From Thiocystis violacea (GTDB lineage Bacteria > Pseudomonadota > Gammaproteobacteria > Chromatiales > Chromatiaceae): a stretch of DNA of 64,000 nt. The DNA is taken from contig NZ_NRRF01000017.1 of NCBI RefSeq assembly GCF_016583565.1, positions 17,684 through 81,683 of the forward strand, in the 5' to 3' direction. The notes below the pieces were generated by a model. It saw only the letters and a program-made list of their open reading frames with translations. It made no database searches and had not been told where the DNA came from. Below are positions 46,912 through 55,742 of the stretch, piece after piece. The translations under genes and the position numbers were made by a program. Positions within the stretch are counted from its first letter, which is position 1. Each line of letters opens with the position of its first letter.

Positions 46912-47872
46912 ACCCCAGGGTCCGGTGGAGCTTGTCGGACGAGAACCAGGCATCCCCCGCCAATTTGCGCAGTGCCCCGATCGTCAGCGGCATGCGCCGC
47001 CTCGCCAAACCCTCGGCGACCGATCCTCCGGCCGCCGCCACGGCCAAGACCCACAGCGGCAAGGTCCAGCGCGGGATCGGCCGATTCAAACCCCTTAGGA
47101 TCTGCTCGTACATCCAGCGCGTGGAATAGGTTTGACCGTCCGTGACATGGTAGATCTCGGTCTCGCTGCGTTCGCTCGCGGCGATGAGGATCGCCGCCGC
47201 AACCACGTCCTCGACATGGATGGCCGAGCGGCGATTGTCGATGCGCGGCCACGGCGGGAAGCGTTTCGCCGCGACGGCGGCGACCATGCGCGCGATGTTC
47301 CCCTTGTCGCCGAGCCCGTAGACCATGGGCAGGCGCATGACGCTGGTCTTGATGCCGGAGGCCGGCCCCAGCTCCAGCAGATGGCGCTCGGCGGTGAGCT
47401 TGGCCTGGCCGTAGAGCGTATTCGGCATGGGCACGGCGCTTTCCTCGGCGGGCCGCCCGAGGGTGCCCGCCTGGTCGCCCATCGACTTGATGGAGCTGAT
47501 GTAGACCAGCCGCTTGAGGCGCGAGGCGCTCAGTTGCGCCATGAGATTGGCGGTGCCGACGGCGGTGACTTCCCAATGGCCGCGCGCATTGTAGATATTC
47601 GGCTCGTTCGGTTGGGGGGCGTAGCTCGCGAGGTGGAAGAGCGTATCGATCCCCTCGAACGCCGATTTGAGGCTGGCCGAATTCGCCAGGTCGGCCTGCC
47701 GCAGCGCAACGCTGTCTGGCGGCCAGAGCTGGCGCGCAGCCTCCGGCGTGCGGGTCAGTACGGTGACCCTATGGCCCTTTGCCAGCAGTGTGGACACCAG
47801 GACACGTCCGACTTGACCGGTCGCGCCTGTCACCAGCACCGAACCCAACGGCTCTTCTCTCAACGAGCTCAT
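46850..47872 (-). CDS. NAD-dependent epimerase/dehydratase (extended SDR)
   Basis: This is 340 residues from MSSLREEPLGSVLVTGATGQ; GAGGAGG lies 5 bases before the ATG. It has NAD-binding VTGATGQVGRVL, LFHLASYAP, a YISSIKSMGD strand, the catalytic pair in LYGQAKLTAERHL and VMRLPMVYG. It resembles UDP-glucose 4-epimerase-type enzymes acting on nucleotide sugars or lipid-linked intermediates. It follows the GT2 gene with a 4-base overlap, forming a three-gene glycan cluster. Confidence 0.87.
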   Translation of the reverse strand: MSSLREEPLGSVLVTGATGQVGRVLVSTLLAKGHRVTVLTRTPEAARQLWPPDSVALRQADLANSASLKSAFEGIDTLFHLASYAPQPNEPNIYNARGHWEVTAVGTANLMAQLSASRLKRLVYISSIKSMGDQAGTLGRPAEESAVPMPNTLYGQAKLTAERHLLELGPASGIKTSVMRLPMVYGLGDKGNIARMVAAVAAKRFPPWPRIDNRRSAIHVEDVVAAAILIAASERSETEIYHVTDGQTYSTRWMYEQILRGLNRPIPRWTLPLWVLAVAAAGGSVAEGLARRRMPLTIGALRKLAGDAWFSSDKLHRTLGFTPRHSLADEIQRLTQQRLA

Positions 47873-48795
47873 CCTGACCTCCTCGATCTGTGCCGAACGG
47901 CGAGCATTGTGGCTTTGAGCATTGTGGCTTTGAGCAGGAAGTGGAGCCAGATGCCGCCGATCACCAGTCTGCTGAAGAGCCGCGGATAACCCGCGTATTG
48001 AAACTTGCGGAAGAAGCGTTCCATGCCGCGGTGCTTGTGGCGCTCGACGGCAATGGGCGCGGACCGACTGCAGGCCCCCTTGTGGTGGATGACGCTCACC
48101 TGCGGGACGAGCGCGATCGTCCAGCCGGCCGCGCGGAAGCGGACGAACCAGTCGAGGTCCTCGCAGTGCAGGAAATAGCCTTCGTCGAGCGGGCCGACGG
48201 CTTCGAGCGCGCTGCGGCGCACCAGCATGAAGGAGCCGGAGATGGCCTCGACATCGACGGGTTGGTCTGGCAGGGGCTCGCTGGCGCGATCGAGCCGACG
48301 ACCGCTCTGGCCGCGCGCCAGCCGATCCAGGCGCAGGATGCGTTTGAGGGCGATCCAGGGATCCGGGATGGAGCGGCGACAGGCGACCTGCTCCGTGCCG
48401 TCCGGGTCGAGGACGAGGCAACCGGCCATGCCGACGTCCGGGCGGCTCTCCATGAAGTCCGCCATCGCGGCCAGGGTACCTGGCGAGACCAGGCAGTCCG
48501 GATTCAGGAAGAGCAGCAGCTCTGCCCGGGTCAGCGGTATCGCCCTGTTGTTGGCCTTGGCGAAGCCGAGGTTGGCCGCGTTTTCAAGAATGGTCAGGCG
48601 CGGGTCCGTGCCCCAGTCACGCCGAAGTCCGTCCAGGCTGGCGTCGCTTGAGCCGTTGTCGCTGACGACCACCTCGACAGGAAGGGTGGAGCCGAGCACG
48701 GCGCCGATGCAAGCGCTCAGGAGCGCGCCGGCGTTGTAGTTCACCACCACGACCGAGACCCTGGGAGCGGTCATCGCCGCGGGCGCTTGGCTCAT
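47869..48795 (-). CDS. Glycosyltransferase family 2 (WbbL-like)
   Basis: This 308-residue GT-A fold protein has VSVVVVNYNAG at the N-terminus, VVVSDNGSSDASL, NLGFAKANNRAI and LFLNPDCLV, where the DxD is replaced by NPD as in WbbL rhamnosyltransferases. HCEDLDWFVRFRAAGW and VIHHKGAC follow, then a C-terminal membrane-associated helix. rfbBACD could supply its donor. An in-frame 15-bp duplication encodes KATML twice near the C-terminus (47902-47931). Confidence 0.9.
   Translation of the reverse strand: MSQAPAAMTAPRVSVVVVNYNAGALLSACIGAVLGSTLPVEVVVSDNGSSDASLDGLRRDWGTDPRLTILENAANLGFAKANNRAIPLTRAELLLFLNPDCLVSPGTLAAMADFMESRPDVGMAGCLVLDPDGTEQVACRRSIPDPWIALKRILRLDRLARGQSGRRLDRASEPLPDQPVDVEAISGSFMLVRRSALEAVGPLDEGYFLHCEDLDWFVRFRAAGWTIALVPQVSVIHHKGACSRSAPIAVERHKHRGMERFFRKFQYAGYPRLFSRLVIGGIWLHFLLKATMLKATMLAVRHRSRRSG
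47902..47931. repeat. 15-bp in-frame tandem duplication in the GT2 gene
   Basis: GAGCATTGTGGCTTT occurs twice head to tail, adding five codons (KATML) to the C-terminal region of the glycosyltransferase without shifting the frame. It is probably a recent slippage event. Confidence 0.9.
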
Positions 48796-50906
48796 GTGTC
48801 GGCGTCCAATCCGAGCGCTTCGCGCACGGCCCGCTCAGCGGCCTGGAAGCTGAAGTGCGTCTGCATGACCGCCAGCCCACCCTCGGAGAGCCGCTGCCAG
48901 AGCGACGCGTCGGCATAGAGCCGAATGACGGCGTCGGCGAGCCCCTGGGCGTCGTCGGCGATGAGCGCGGACTCGCCGTCGGTCAGATGCATGCCCTCGA
49001 CGGCGACGGTGGTGGCGACCACCGGCAGGCCGTGCGCCAGACTCTGGTTGATCTTGCCCTTGACGCCGGCACCGTAGCGCAGGGGCGCGACCGAGATCCT
49101 GCAGCCGTCGAAGTAGGGTTTCACGTCCGGGACATAGCCCAGGATGGCGACGTCTGGCGCGGCGCAGGCGAGCACTTCGCCGGGCGGGTCCGCGCCGATG
49201 ACCTTGAGCACGATGTCCAGGCCGCGTGCGCGGATCAGCGGCATGACCTCCTGGCAGAAGAAAAGGACGGCATCCCGGTTGGGCGGGTGGGCGAAGGCGC
49301 CGATGAAGAGCAGGTCGTGGCGCTCGCCCGCGGGTCGGGCCGAGCCGAAGATCTGGTGGATGTTGGAGACCACGCGGACCGCGACGTCCGGCGCCTCCGC
49401 CGCCAAGAGCGCGCGCTCGGATTCGCTCACGACCAGGGTCAGGTCCGCCTGGTGCATGAGGTCGAACTCCTGGCGCCGGCGGGCCTCGGCCACCAGGCGG
49501 GTCGCGCGGTCGCCGCGCAGCTCGGCGAGCCGTCGCTCGCGCAGGAAATGCAGATCGACGGTATCGAAGAGGATGCGCGCCTTGCCGCAGTGGCGGTGCG
49601 CGGCGGAGATGACCTGTGCCGCGGCATCCGCGCGGCTGAGGATGACCAGATCGTAGAACTTGCCGCACGTCGCGAGATGGCGCGGGATGGAGCGGACATA
49701 GGGTCGGCAGAGGACCTCGATGCCCTGGCGCTGGAGGTCCGCGACGTAGGGCTGGGGCGCCTCCAGGTTGGCGGCGGCGAAGGTCACCTTGTAGCCGAGC
49801 CCCTGCAGGATGCGAAAGAGGTTGAGCATCCGCAGCGATCCGGATTCCCGATCCGGGGTGATCATGTAGTTGTCGACGACCAGGGCGCGCTGCCGCGTCT
49901 GGCGGTCCTTGACCCCTTCGAGATCCTGTCCGCGCTGGCCGAAGTGGGCCAACTCCGCTTGCCAGCGCTGCCGAAAGGTCTCGGCGTGGATGGCCTGATA
50001 GCGCTTGAGTCCGGTTGCGGCCCGCTCGTCGCGCCCGGCCGACACGCCCTCGAAGTGCACCACGACGGAGAGCGGTTGGTAGTAGACCTGGTAGCCGGCC
50101 CGACGTACGCGGAAGGCCAGGTCCGTATCCTCATAGTAGGCGGGCGCGAAGGCCGGGTCGAAGCCGCCGAGCTGGCGGAAGAGGCGGGTGTGGATCGCGA
50201 GCGCGGCGCCCGAGCAATAGTCGACCGCGCGGCGGTAGCTGTACTCGGGCTTGTTGGGGTCGTCCAGGTGGCCGTAGTTCCAGGCCGAACCGTCGCTGAA
50301 GAGGATGCCGCCGGCCTCCTGTTGACGCCCGTCGGGGTAGATGAGCCGGCTCCCCACGATGCCCGCGTCAGGCGCCTCCTCGAAGGTCGCCAGCAGGGCG
50401 TCCAGCCAGCCGGCCTGGACCTGGGTGTCGTTGTTCAGGAAGACGAGCAGGTCGCCGCGCGCCTCTTCGGCGCCGCGGTTGCAGGAGCCGACGAAGCCGA
50501 GGTTGTGCGCGTTGCGGATGACCTGCACGCCGGGGTAGCGACGCAGCCGCTCCGAAGTGCCGTCGCCCGAGCAGTCATCGACCACGATGACCTCGAAGTC
50601 GACGCCCGCGCCGGCCTGCGCCAGGGCGCACAGACAATGATGCGTATAGGCGAACTGGTCGTGCACCGGGATGACGATCGAGACGCGCGGCGTCCCGGTC
50701 CCGGGGAGGATGGGCGGCACGAAGGGCTCCGCGAGCCGCAGGAGCGTCGGCGGGCCTGCGATGACCAGCGGCGTGGTGCGCAGTCGTCGCTTGAGCTTGC
50801 GCGCGAGCACGCCCGCGCCCTCGGTGCGCAGGACGTGCAGAACCCTGGGGAGATAGCGGAAGGCGATCTCGACGAGGCTCGCGCCTTGCGTGCGTGCGAT
50901 CGCCAT
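48792..50906 (-). CDS. Bifunctional glycosyltransferase (GT2 + GT4 domains)
   Basis: This 704-residue protein has an N-terminal leader with a possible amphipathic helix. A GT2 domain lies at about 74-320 (VSIVIPVHDQFAYTHHCL, VVDDCSGDGT, NLGFVGSCNRGAE, VFLNNDTQV, YYEDTDLAFRVRRAGY). A GT4-type GT-B domain follows at about 345-700 (ILFDTVDLHFLRERRL, LLFIGAFAHPPNRDA, GCRISVAPLRYGAGVKGKINQSLAHGLPVVAT, abbreviated here to its parts). It probably adds two consecutive sugars to a surface polysaccharide. It overlaps the downstream GT2 by 4 bases. Confidence 0.88.
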   Translation of the reverse strand: MAIARTQGASLVEIAFRYLPRVLHVLRTEGAGVLARKLKRRLRTTPLVIAGPPTLLRLAEPFVPPILPGTGTPRVSIVIPVHDQFAYTHHCLCALAQAGAGVDFEVIVVDDCSGDGTSERLRRYPGVQVIRNAHNLGFVGSCNRGAEEARGDLLVFLNNDTQVQAGWLDALLATFEEAPDAGIVGSRLIYPDGRQQEAGGILFSDGSAWNYGHLDDPNKPEYSYRRAVDYCSGAALAIHTRLFRQLGGFDPAFAPAYYEDTDLAFRVRRAGYQVYYQPLSVVVHFEGVSAGRDERAATGLKRYQAIHAETFRQRWQAELAHFGQRGQDLEGVKDRQTRQRALVVDNYMITPDRESGSLRMLNLFRILQGLGYKVTFAAANLEAPQPYVADLQRQGIEVLCRPYVRSIPRHLATCGKFYDLVILSRADAAAQVISAAHRHCGKARILFDTVDLHFLRERRLAELRGDRATRLVAEARRRQEFDLMHQADLTLVVSESERALLAAEAPDVAVRVVSNIHQIFGSARPAGERHDLLFIGAFAHPPNRDAVLFFCQEVMPLIRARGLDIVLKVIGADPPGEVLACAAPDVAILGYVPDVKPYFDGCRISVAPLRYGAGVKGKINQSLAHGLPVVATTVAVEGMHLTDGESALIADDAQGLADAVIRLYADASLWQRLSEGGLAVMQTHFSFQAAERAVREALGLDADT

Positions 50907-50971
50907 TCAGCCCAATCCGTCGCGTGGCTGGGGCCGGCTCGCGCGCCGTTCGAAGGGGTGTCTGCGGCGAC

Positions 50972-51448
50972 TCACCAGCTGAGAGCCGCCTCGGCGAGCG
51001 ATTGCAGCATGGCGGCGACCTTCGTCATGGCGGGGCTGCCCGCGCGCTCCTCGGGCGGGATCTCGCGATGCGCCACATAGGTGACGCCCGGCGCGTCCGC
51101 GCGCTGGTAGACGCTGATGATGAAGGGGCAGTTGACGATGCGGGCCGGGTTCTCGTTGGTCATCTCGCGCGCGAGAACGGCGCTGCAGAGCTCGATCGAG
51201 CGCGCCTGCGTGTAGGTGCGGCCTTCGAGCCCAAGGTCCTTCCCGGTGCGCTCCAGCATGCCGCCGATGTCCATGACGCTGTTGATGTAGAGACCGCGTT
51301 CCTCGATCGCGGACCGAAGGCCGAAGAATACGTCCTCGAAGGACGCTTCGCTGCGGTAGGTGACATAGCCGCTGTCATCCGCGGCCGCCGATGACAGGAT
51401 CCCGCCGATGAGCGCTAACATCAGCAAGGGGCGCGTGTAGCTCGCCAT
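50972..51448 (-). CDS. DUF302 domain secreted protein
   Basis: This is 158 residues from MASYTRPLLMLALIGG, with GGAGG upstream. The signal peptide ends near SSAAA|DD. The mature part is a DUF302 fold: SFEDVFFGLRSAIEERGLYINSV, with the helix-strand start FEDVFFGLRSAIEERG, then CPFIISVYQRAD and MTKVAAMLQSLAEAA. DUF302 proteins are periplasmic and common in sulfur oxidisers; the ligand is unknown. It stands alone upstream of the glycosyltransferase cluster on the same strand. Confidence 0.85.
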   Translation of the reverse strand: MASYTRPLLMLALIGGILSSAAADDSGYVTYRSEASFEDVFFGLRSAIEERGLYINSVMDIGGMLERTGKDLGLEGRTYTQARSIELCSAVLAREMTNENPARIVNCPFIISVYQRADAPGVTYVAHREIPPEERAGSPAMTKVAAMLQSLAEAALSW

Positions 51449-51784
51449 GGGTGTGGACCTCCAGGTGATGAGGCGGGGAATCTTAGCAAGGAGAAGGATG
51501 CCTGGTTGATGCATCGAGGCGCGTCTGGCGGTTGCGGCGAGGTGCGCCGGGGCTTCGGCCGATTCATGGCTCGCAGCGGGTTTTCGGCGGATTCGTGGTC
51601 TGATCCGTCTGGCCGAGCGGCTGGCACGAACAGCTCCGCGGGTGGGGCCGTCTGGCGCGCGTGGGGCGCTATGGCCCTGGCATGGTCCCTCGATCCGGCT
51701 GACGAGGAGCCTGTTGGGGGCAGGCTCCGGGCCGGGATGCGCGTGCGGATCCCGGCCCTCTAGAGACAGTCGGTCTGGCCGTCC
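51449..51784. other. Gap upstream of DUF302 with tandem hairpins
   Basis: These 336 bases contain no convincing gene on either strand. The promoter of the DUF302 gene must be at the left end. Two back-to-back perfect hairpins (51706-51758), described separately, lie downstream of the sulfur-globule-like gene. Confidence 0.5.
51706..51758 (-). terminator. Two adjacent hairpins downstream of the sulfur-globule-like gene
   Basis: On the minus strand a perfect 10-bp stem GGGCCGGGAT/ATCCCGGCCC (51729-51758) is followed directly by a perfect 8-bp stem GGAGCCTG/CAGGCTCC (51706-51728). Neither has a T tract. They could be a factor-independent-like terminator or a 3' mRNA stabiliser for a highly expressed gene. 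Confidence 0.6.
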
Positions 51785-52279
51785 TCAATACTGATTCATG
51801 GGGCGGAAGGCAGGGGCCGAGGGCCAGTCGTTCGCGGGAGGCCGTTGTGGGCTCTGCTGCTTGGCTTCCAATTCCTCGATTCGTCGCTTCAGCGCCTCGA
51901 CCTCGGTGGTGCCGCTGGGAGCTGACTGCTGGGGTGCCGCGGGTGCCGCCATGGGCGCGCCGTAAGCGGGCGTGCCGTAGCCGCCAGGGGTCGCGCCGAA
52001 GCCCGGCATCCCATAGGGCATGCCGTAGGGCGCGCCATAGGCACCCGGGTAACCGTAGCCGCCATAGGGACTTCCGTAGGGGCCGCCGCCGTAGGGTCCA
52101 CCCATGTAGGGCTCGTCATAGCGATCGTCATAGCGATCGTTGTTGTTGTTCCCCATCCAGCGGCTGGGATTCATCATGTTCCCGAAGTTGAATGCCTGGC
52201 TCACCGGTGCATAGACCGCAAGGGTGGTTGCCGCTGTCAACGTCAACAGAGAAAGGGCTTTGTAGGGCTTCAAAGACAC
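51785..52279 (-). CDS. Secreted Gly/Tyr/Pro-rich protein, candidate sulfur-globule envelope protein
   Basis: This 164-residue protein starts at GTG, with GGAGGA about 9 bases before it. The signal peptide (LSLLTLTAATTLAVYAPVSQA) is followed by FNFGNMMNPSRWMGN, then Asp/Tyr repeats, then GGPYGG, GYGYPG, GAPYGMPYG repeats. A short C-terminal coiled coil (VEALKRRIEELEAKQ) precedes a Pro-rich end. Sulfur-globule proteins SgpA/B/C of Chromatiaceae are small secreted proteins with similar Gly/Tyr/Asn/Met repeats coating periplasmic sulfur. The coiled-coil tail is not typical of those I know, so the assignment is tentative. Confidence 0.6.
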   Translation of the reverse strand: MSLKPYKALSLLTLTAATTLAVYAPVSQAFNFGNMMNPSRWMGNNNNDRYDDRYDEPYMGGPYGGGPYGSPYGGYGYPGAYGAPYGMPYGMPGFGATPGGYGTPAYGAPMAAPAAPQQSAPSGTTEVEALKRRIEELEAKQQSPQRPPANDWPSAPAFRPMNQY

Positions 52280-52380
52280 TGCCGCGAATCCTCCAGATCT
52301 GGTTTCGTTGTCATCAAGACGCTGTTTTAGCCGCTGGGTGGCGTCTTGTCTACGCGCCTTCCAGCAACCGTTCGCACCGC

Positions 52381-53265
52381 TCAGCCATGGCTGTGCGCGT
52401 GATGGTGACCATGCTGGCCGTGGTGATGGTGCTCATGTGTCCCCTGAGTGGATGCGGCGTGCTGGCGCTCGCCATCCTTCTGGATGTTGGGGCGAATGGT
52501 TCGGCCGAGCTCCAGACGGGCACGCTGGGCGTGCAGCTCGTCGCGCAGCCATTGGATCCAGGGCGAGAGGTCGCCATCGGGTCGTGTCGACAGGATCTCG
52601 AAGGGGGCCGCGCTGGCCAGATTGCGCAGATAGCCCTCGGCCCGCTCTGGCTGGAACTCCGGCATGTGCGGCAGCAGATCGGCCTTGGTGCAGAGCACCA
52701 GGTCGGCGGCGCGGAACATGACCGGATACTTCGCCGGCTTGTCGTCGCCCTCGGGCACGGACAGCAGTGTCACGTTGCGGTGCTGGCCGAGGTCGAAGCT
52801 GGCGGGACACACCAGATTGCCGACGTTCTCGATGAAGAGGATATCGACCCCGCTCAGATCCAGGCGATGCAGGGCGTCGTGAACCATGTGGGCGTCGAGG
52901 TGGCAGGCGCTGCCGGTGGCGATCTGGATGGCGGGCACGCCCTTGGCGCGGATGCGCTCGGCGTCGTTCTCGGTCTCGAGGTCGCCCTCGATCACGGCGA
53001 TGCCGAGTTCCTGGCCGAGCGCCTCGATGGTCGCCTCCAGCAGGCTGGTCTTGCCGGCGCCGGGCGAGGACATGAGGTTGAGGGCCAGCACGCCGCGGCG
53101 ATCGAAGTGCTCACGGTTGTGCGCGGCCTGATGGTCGTTCTCGGAGAGGAGAGCCTGCAGGACGGTCACGGCGGCGCGACCGTCTTCGGTCTTGGCGTGC
53201 TTTCCGTCAGCGCGGACCAGATGCTCGTTACCAGGTGTGATATTGCAGCCGCAGCTGTCGCACAT
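52381..53265 (-). CDS. hypB: Hydrogenase nickel incorporation GTPase HypB
   Basis: This 294-residue SIMIBI GTPase delivers Ni2+ to the [NiFe]-hydrogenase large subunit with HypA. The N-terminal CxxCGC nickel site is MCDSCGC. The G1/Walker A is NLMSSPGAGKTSLLEA, followed by VIEGDLETENDAERI, GSACHLDAHMV (metal Cys/His) and LCTKADLLP (NKxD variant). Unusually, the poly-His stretch is at the extreme C-terminus (HEHHHHGQHGHHHAHSHG) rather than following the N-terminal cysteines. Confidence 0.96.
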   Translation of the reverse strand: MCDSCGCNITPGNEHLVRADGKHAKTEDGRAAVTVLQALLSENDHQAAHNREHFDRRGVLALNLMSSPGAGKTSLLEATIEALGQELGIAVIEGDLETENDAERIRAKGVPAIQIATGSACHLDAHMVHDALHRLDLSGVDILFIENVGNLVCPASFDLGQHRNVTLLSVPEGDDKPAKYPVMFRAADLVLCTKADLLPHMPEFQPERAEGYLRNLASAAPFEILSTRPDGDLSPWIQWLRDELHAQRARLELGRTIRPNIQKDGERQHAASTQGTHEHHHHGQHGHHHAHSHG

Positions 53266-53493
53266 GATGACATCTCCCAGCGAAAACGCCAGTGTACGCC
53301 ATCGCCTCGCACAGGGTTAGCATTTCCGTCATCTGGCTGGCGCGCGCTCGGCCACCGGCGGCTGCCCCAACGCCTTGTTCCGCGGTGATTTACGAGGGCC
53401 TTGCCGGCATCTGGCGTGCGACTCGCCGGCGGGCCATTGCGCCTGGAAAGGACCATGGTCGCGCGCACTGGCCGCCACATTCGGCGTGAGGGT

Positions 53494-53847
53494 TCAGTCG
53501 TCCGGGATCGTCAGCTCCAGGTTGGCGAGCAGCAGCTCGTCGCCGCTGATCAGGCGGGTCTTGAAGCTGCCGCAGGCGCCGCACAGCAGCCGATTCGGCG
53601 TGGCATCCGTCTCGGCGTCGCAGTCGCTGCAGCGCACCCGAACCCCGGATGGCTCGATGACCAGCTCGGCCGCCTCAGCGAGCGTGCCTGCCGCGGCCAG
53701 GGGATAGGCGTGCTGGAGCAGCATGGGCTCGACGCCCGCGAGGGGGCCGACTCGCAGCAGGATGCGATCCACGCGGGTCGCCCCGTGGTCGCGGGCGATC
53801 TGCTCGACCTGGTCCAGCAATGCTTGGCAGAGTGAGAGTTCATGCAT
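53494..53847 (-). CDS. hypA: Hydrogenase maturation nickel metallochaperone HypA
   Basis: This 117-residue protein begins MHELSLCQALLDQVEQIA, with the His2 nickel ligand. It carries the structural zinc site Cys-x2-Cys...Cys-x2-Cys (RCSDCDAE and LLCGACGSF). The family length is normal. It precedes hypB by 228 bases on the same strand. Its ATG shares one base with the stop of a decayed upstream frame (TGATG), a relic of translational coupling. No hydrogenase structural gene lies in the window. Confidence 0.95.
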   Translation of the reverse strand: MHELSLCQALLDQVEQIARDHGATRVDRILLRVGPLAGVEPMLLQHAYPLAAAGTLAEAAELVIEPSGVRVRCSDCDAETDATPNRLLCGACGSFKTRLISGDELLLANLELTIPDD

Positions 53848-54265
53848 CAGGCAGGCTCCGTGCGATGCGGGAAGCGGCGCTCAAGCATCGGCCGCTCCAG
53901 CTCGGCCGCGATGAGTGTGCGCCGATAGTGCGCCAGCGGGGCGCGGGGCTCGAAGTGGACATCGCTCGAAAACTCCTCTGTGGTGTCGCCGCGCTCGGCT
54001 TCGAAGAGACGTTAGCCGGCGGACGCGCTCGGGTCCAGCTCAACGATGACCTTGACGATGAGCGCGGCGTGATAGGCAGTCATGGCACGTTCGGACTCGC
54101 TCAGGAGATTCGGCTTCGGTCATCCGTCGCGGCGGCACTCGTCGGCAATGGTGTTGACGATGGCGGCGGCATAGCCCTCGAAGCCGTGGTTCACAGAGCC
54201 CGAGCCGGCGTCCGATGAGCGCCAGCCGAACATACTCGCGGTCCTTGTAGTCGTTGCAGACCGCT
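53847..54265 (-). pseudogene. Decayed reading frame between dtd and hypA
   Basis: One minus-strand frame reads VNHGFEGYAAAIVNTIADECRRDG, a stop at 54120-54122, PKPNLLSESERAMTAYHAAL and IVKVIVELDPSASAG. It then hits a stop at 54012-54014 and continues RLFEAERGDTTEEFSSDVHF to a TGA overlapping the hypA ATG. The 5' part near 54235-54265 (DYKDREYVRLALIGRR) is in another frame. Amino-acid composition looks protein-coding throughout. I do not recognise the family; it is probably a former about 140-residue gene. Confidence 0.55.
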
Positions 54266-54266
54266 T

Positions 54267-54704
54267 TCAGCTCTCCAGCCAGAAGGTCACGGGTCCGTCG
54301 TTGACGAGACTCACCTGCATGTCGGCCCCGAAGCGCCCGGTCGCGACCGGCGCATGCGTCGTCCGGGCTTGGGAAACCAGATAGTCGAAGAGTCGCTCGC
54401 CTTCCTCCGGCGGGGCGGCGGAGGTGAAGCTGGCGCGAGTGCCCTTCTTGGTCTCCGCCGCCAGGGTGAACTGGGGCACCAGCAGCAGACCGCCCTGGAT
54501 GTCGCGCAGGCTGAGGTTCATGCGGTCGTCGGCATCCGGGAATACCCGGTAGCCAAGCAGACGCTCCAGTAGCCGATCCGCGCGTGCCGTCGTGTCGCCC
54601 TTTTGCACCCCGACCAGGACCAGCAGGCCGCGGTCGATGAGGCCGATGACCTCTCCATTCACCTCGACACGGGCTTGCGCGACCCGCTGGAGGAGGCCGA
54701 TCAC
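54267..54704 (-). CDS. dtd: D-aminoacyl-tRNA deacylase
   Basis: This 145-residue DTD-fold protein hydrolyses D-aminoacyl-tRNA and Gly-tRNA(Ala) mischarges. Hallmarks are [13 protein letters not shown] at the N-terminus, the SxQF-like motif [22 protein letters not shown], and the Gly-cisPro-containing [12 protein letters not shown] end (NxGPVT). It begins inside the end of the upstream pip gene with a 4-base overlap, so the two are cotranscribed. Confidence 0.96.
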   Translation of the reverse strand: MIGLLQRVAQARVEVNGEVIGLIDRGLLVLVGVQKGDTTARADRLLERLLGYRVFPDADDRMNLSLRDIQGGLLLVPQFTLAAETKKGTRASFTSAAPPEEGERLFDYLVSQARTTHAPVATGRFGADMQVSLVNDGPVTFWLES

Positions 54705-55663
54705 CCGAGTTCCCGGGCGAAACGGTCCGTGGCCGCGACCAGGGCGCGGCGGATGCCGGGCTCGAAGGCCGAGTGGCCGGCGTCCGGAATCACCTGCAGA
54801 TCGGCCGCTGGCCAGGCTTGATGGAGCTCCCAGGCGCTGCGCATGGGGCAGATGAGGTCATAACGGCCCTGGATGATGACGCCGGGAATGCTGGCCAGGC
54901 GTTTGGCATCGCGCAGCAGCTGGTTGGGTGCCAGGAAGGCCTGGTTGACGAAATAGTGACATTCGATCCGCGCCAGGCTGAGGGCGACGTGTGGATCGGC
55001 GAAGTGGGCCTGTACGCTCGGATTGCCGCGCAGGGTGGCGGTACGTCCCTCCCAGATCGACCAGGCGTTCGCCGCCTCGATGCGCACTGCCGCGTCCTCG
55101 CTGGTGAGACGGCGGTGATAGGCGTGGAGCAGATCGTCGCGCTCGTCCGCGGGGATGGGGGCCAGATAGTCCTGCCAGAAGTCCGGGTAGACCCAGCTCG
55201 CGCCCTCCTGATAGAACCAGCGGATCTCCTCGTCGCGGCAGAGAAAGATGCCGCGCACCACCAGCGCGGAGACGCGCTCCGGATGCATCTGGGCGTAGGA
55301 GAGCGCCAGGGTGGAGCCCCAGGAGCCGCCGAACACCAGCCAACGCTCGATGCCGAGCCGCTGGCGGATGATCTCCATGTCCGAGACCAGGTCCCAGGTG
55401 GTGTTGGCCATCAATGACGCATGCGGGGTCGAGCGCCCGCAGCCACGCTGGTCGAAGAGCACCGCCCGATAGCGGGACGGGTCGAAGAAGCCGCGGTGGG
55501 CCGGTTCGCAGCCGGCCCCGGGGCCGCCGTGCAGGAAGACGGCGGGGATGCCGTCCGGGCGTCCGCACTCCTCGACATAGAGCCGGTGTCCGTTGTCGAC
55601 CTCGATCTCGTGGGTCGCGAAGGGGTCTGTGACTGGGTAGAGGGCCGTTTCGTTCGTGTCCAT
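54701..55663 (-). CDS. pip: Prolyl aminopeptidase
   Basis: This 320-residue alpha/beta hydrolase removes N-terminal proline from peptides. It has the oxyanion region [33 protein letters not shown], the nucleophile elbow [10 protein letters not shown], and the late Asp/His (GRYDLICP and DAGHSAFEP). The family S33 length is normal. The downstream dtd overlaps its stop by 4 bases. Confidence 0.94.
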   Translation of the reverse strand: MDTNETALYPVTDPFATHEIEVDNGHRLYVEECGRPDGIPAVFLHGGPGAGCEPAHRGFFDPSRYRAVLFDQRGCGRSTPHASLMANTTWDLVSDMEIIRQRLGIERWLVFGGSWGSTLALSYAQMHPERVSALVVRGIFLCRDEEIRWFYQEGASWVYPDFWQDYLAPIPADERDDLLHAYHRRLTSEDAAVRIEAANAWSIWEGRTATLRGNPSVQAHFADPHVALSLARIECHYFVNQAFLAPNQLLRDAKRLASIPGVIIQGRYDLICPMRSAWELHQAWPAADLQVIPDAGHSAFEPGIRRALVAATDRFARELG

Positions 55664-55742
55664 GCGTCAACTGGGTTGCGGTGAATTGGGCGTTTCGGGG
55701 GGCAGTACGGATCTTGACCTGCGCGGGCAAGTGCCCCTCGGC

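Noticed and set aside
48855..51080. 741-codon plus frame opposite the two-domain glycosyltransferase
   Set aside because: Antisense composition with no family motif; the minus strand encodes a clear GT2-GT4 protein with operon overlap.
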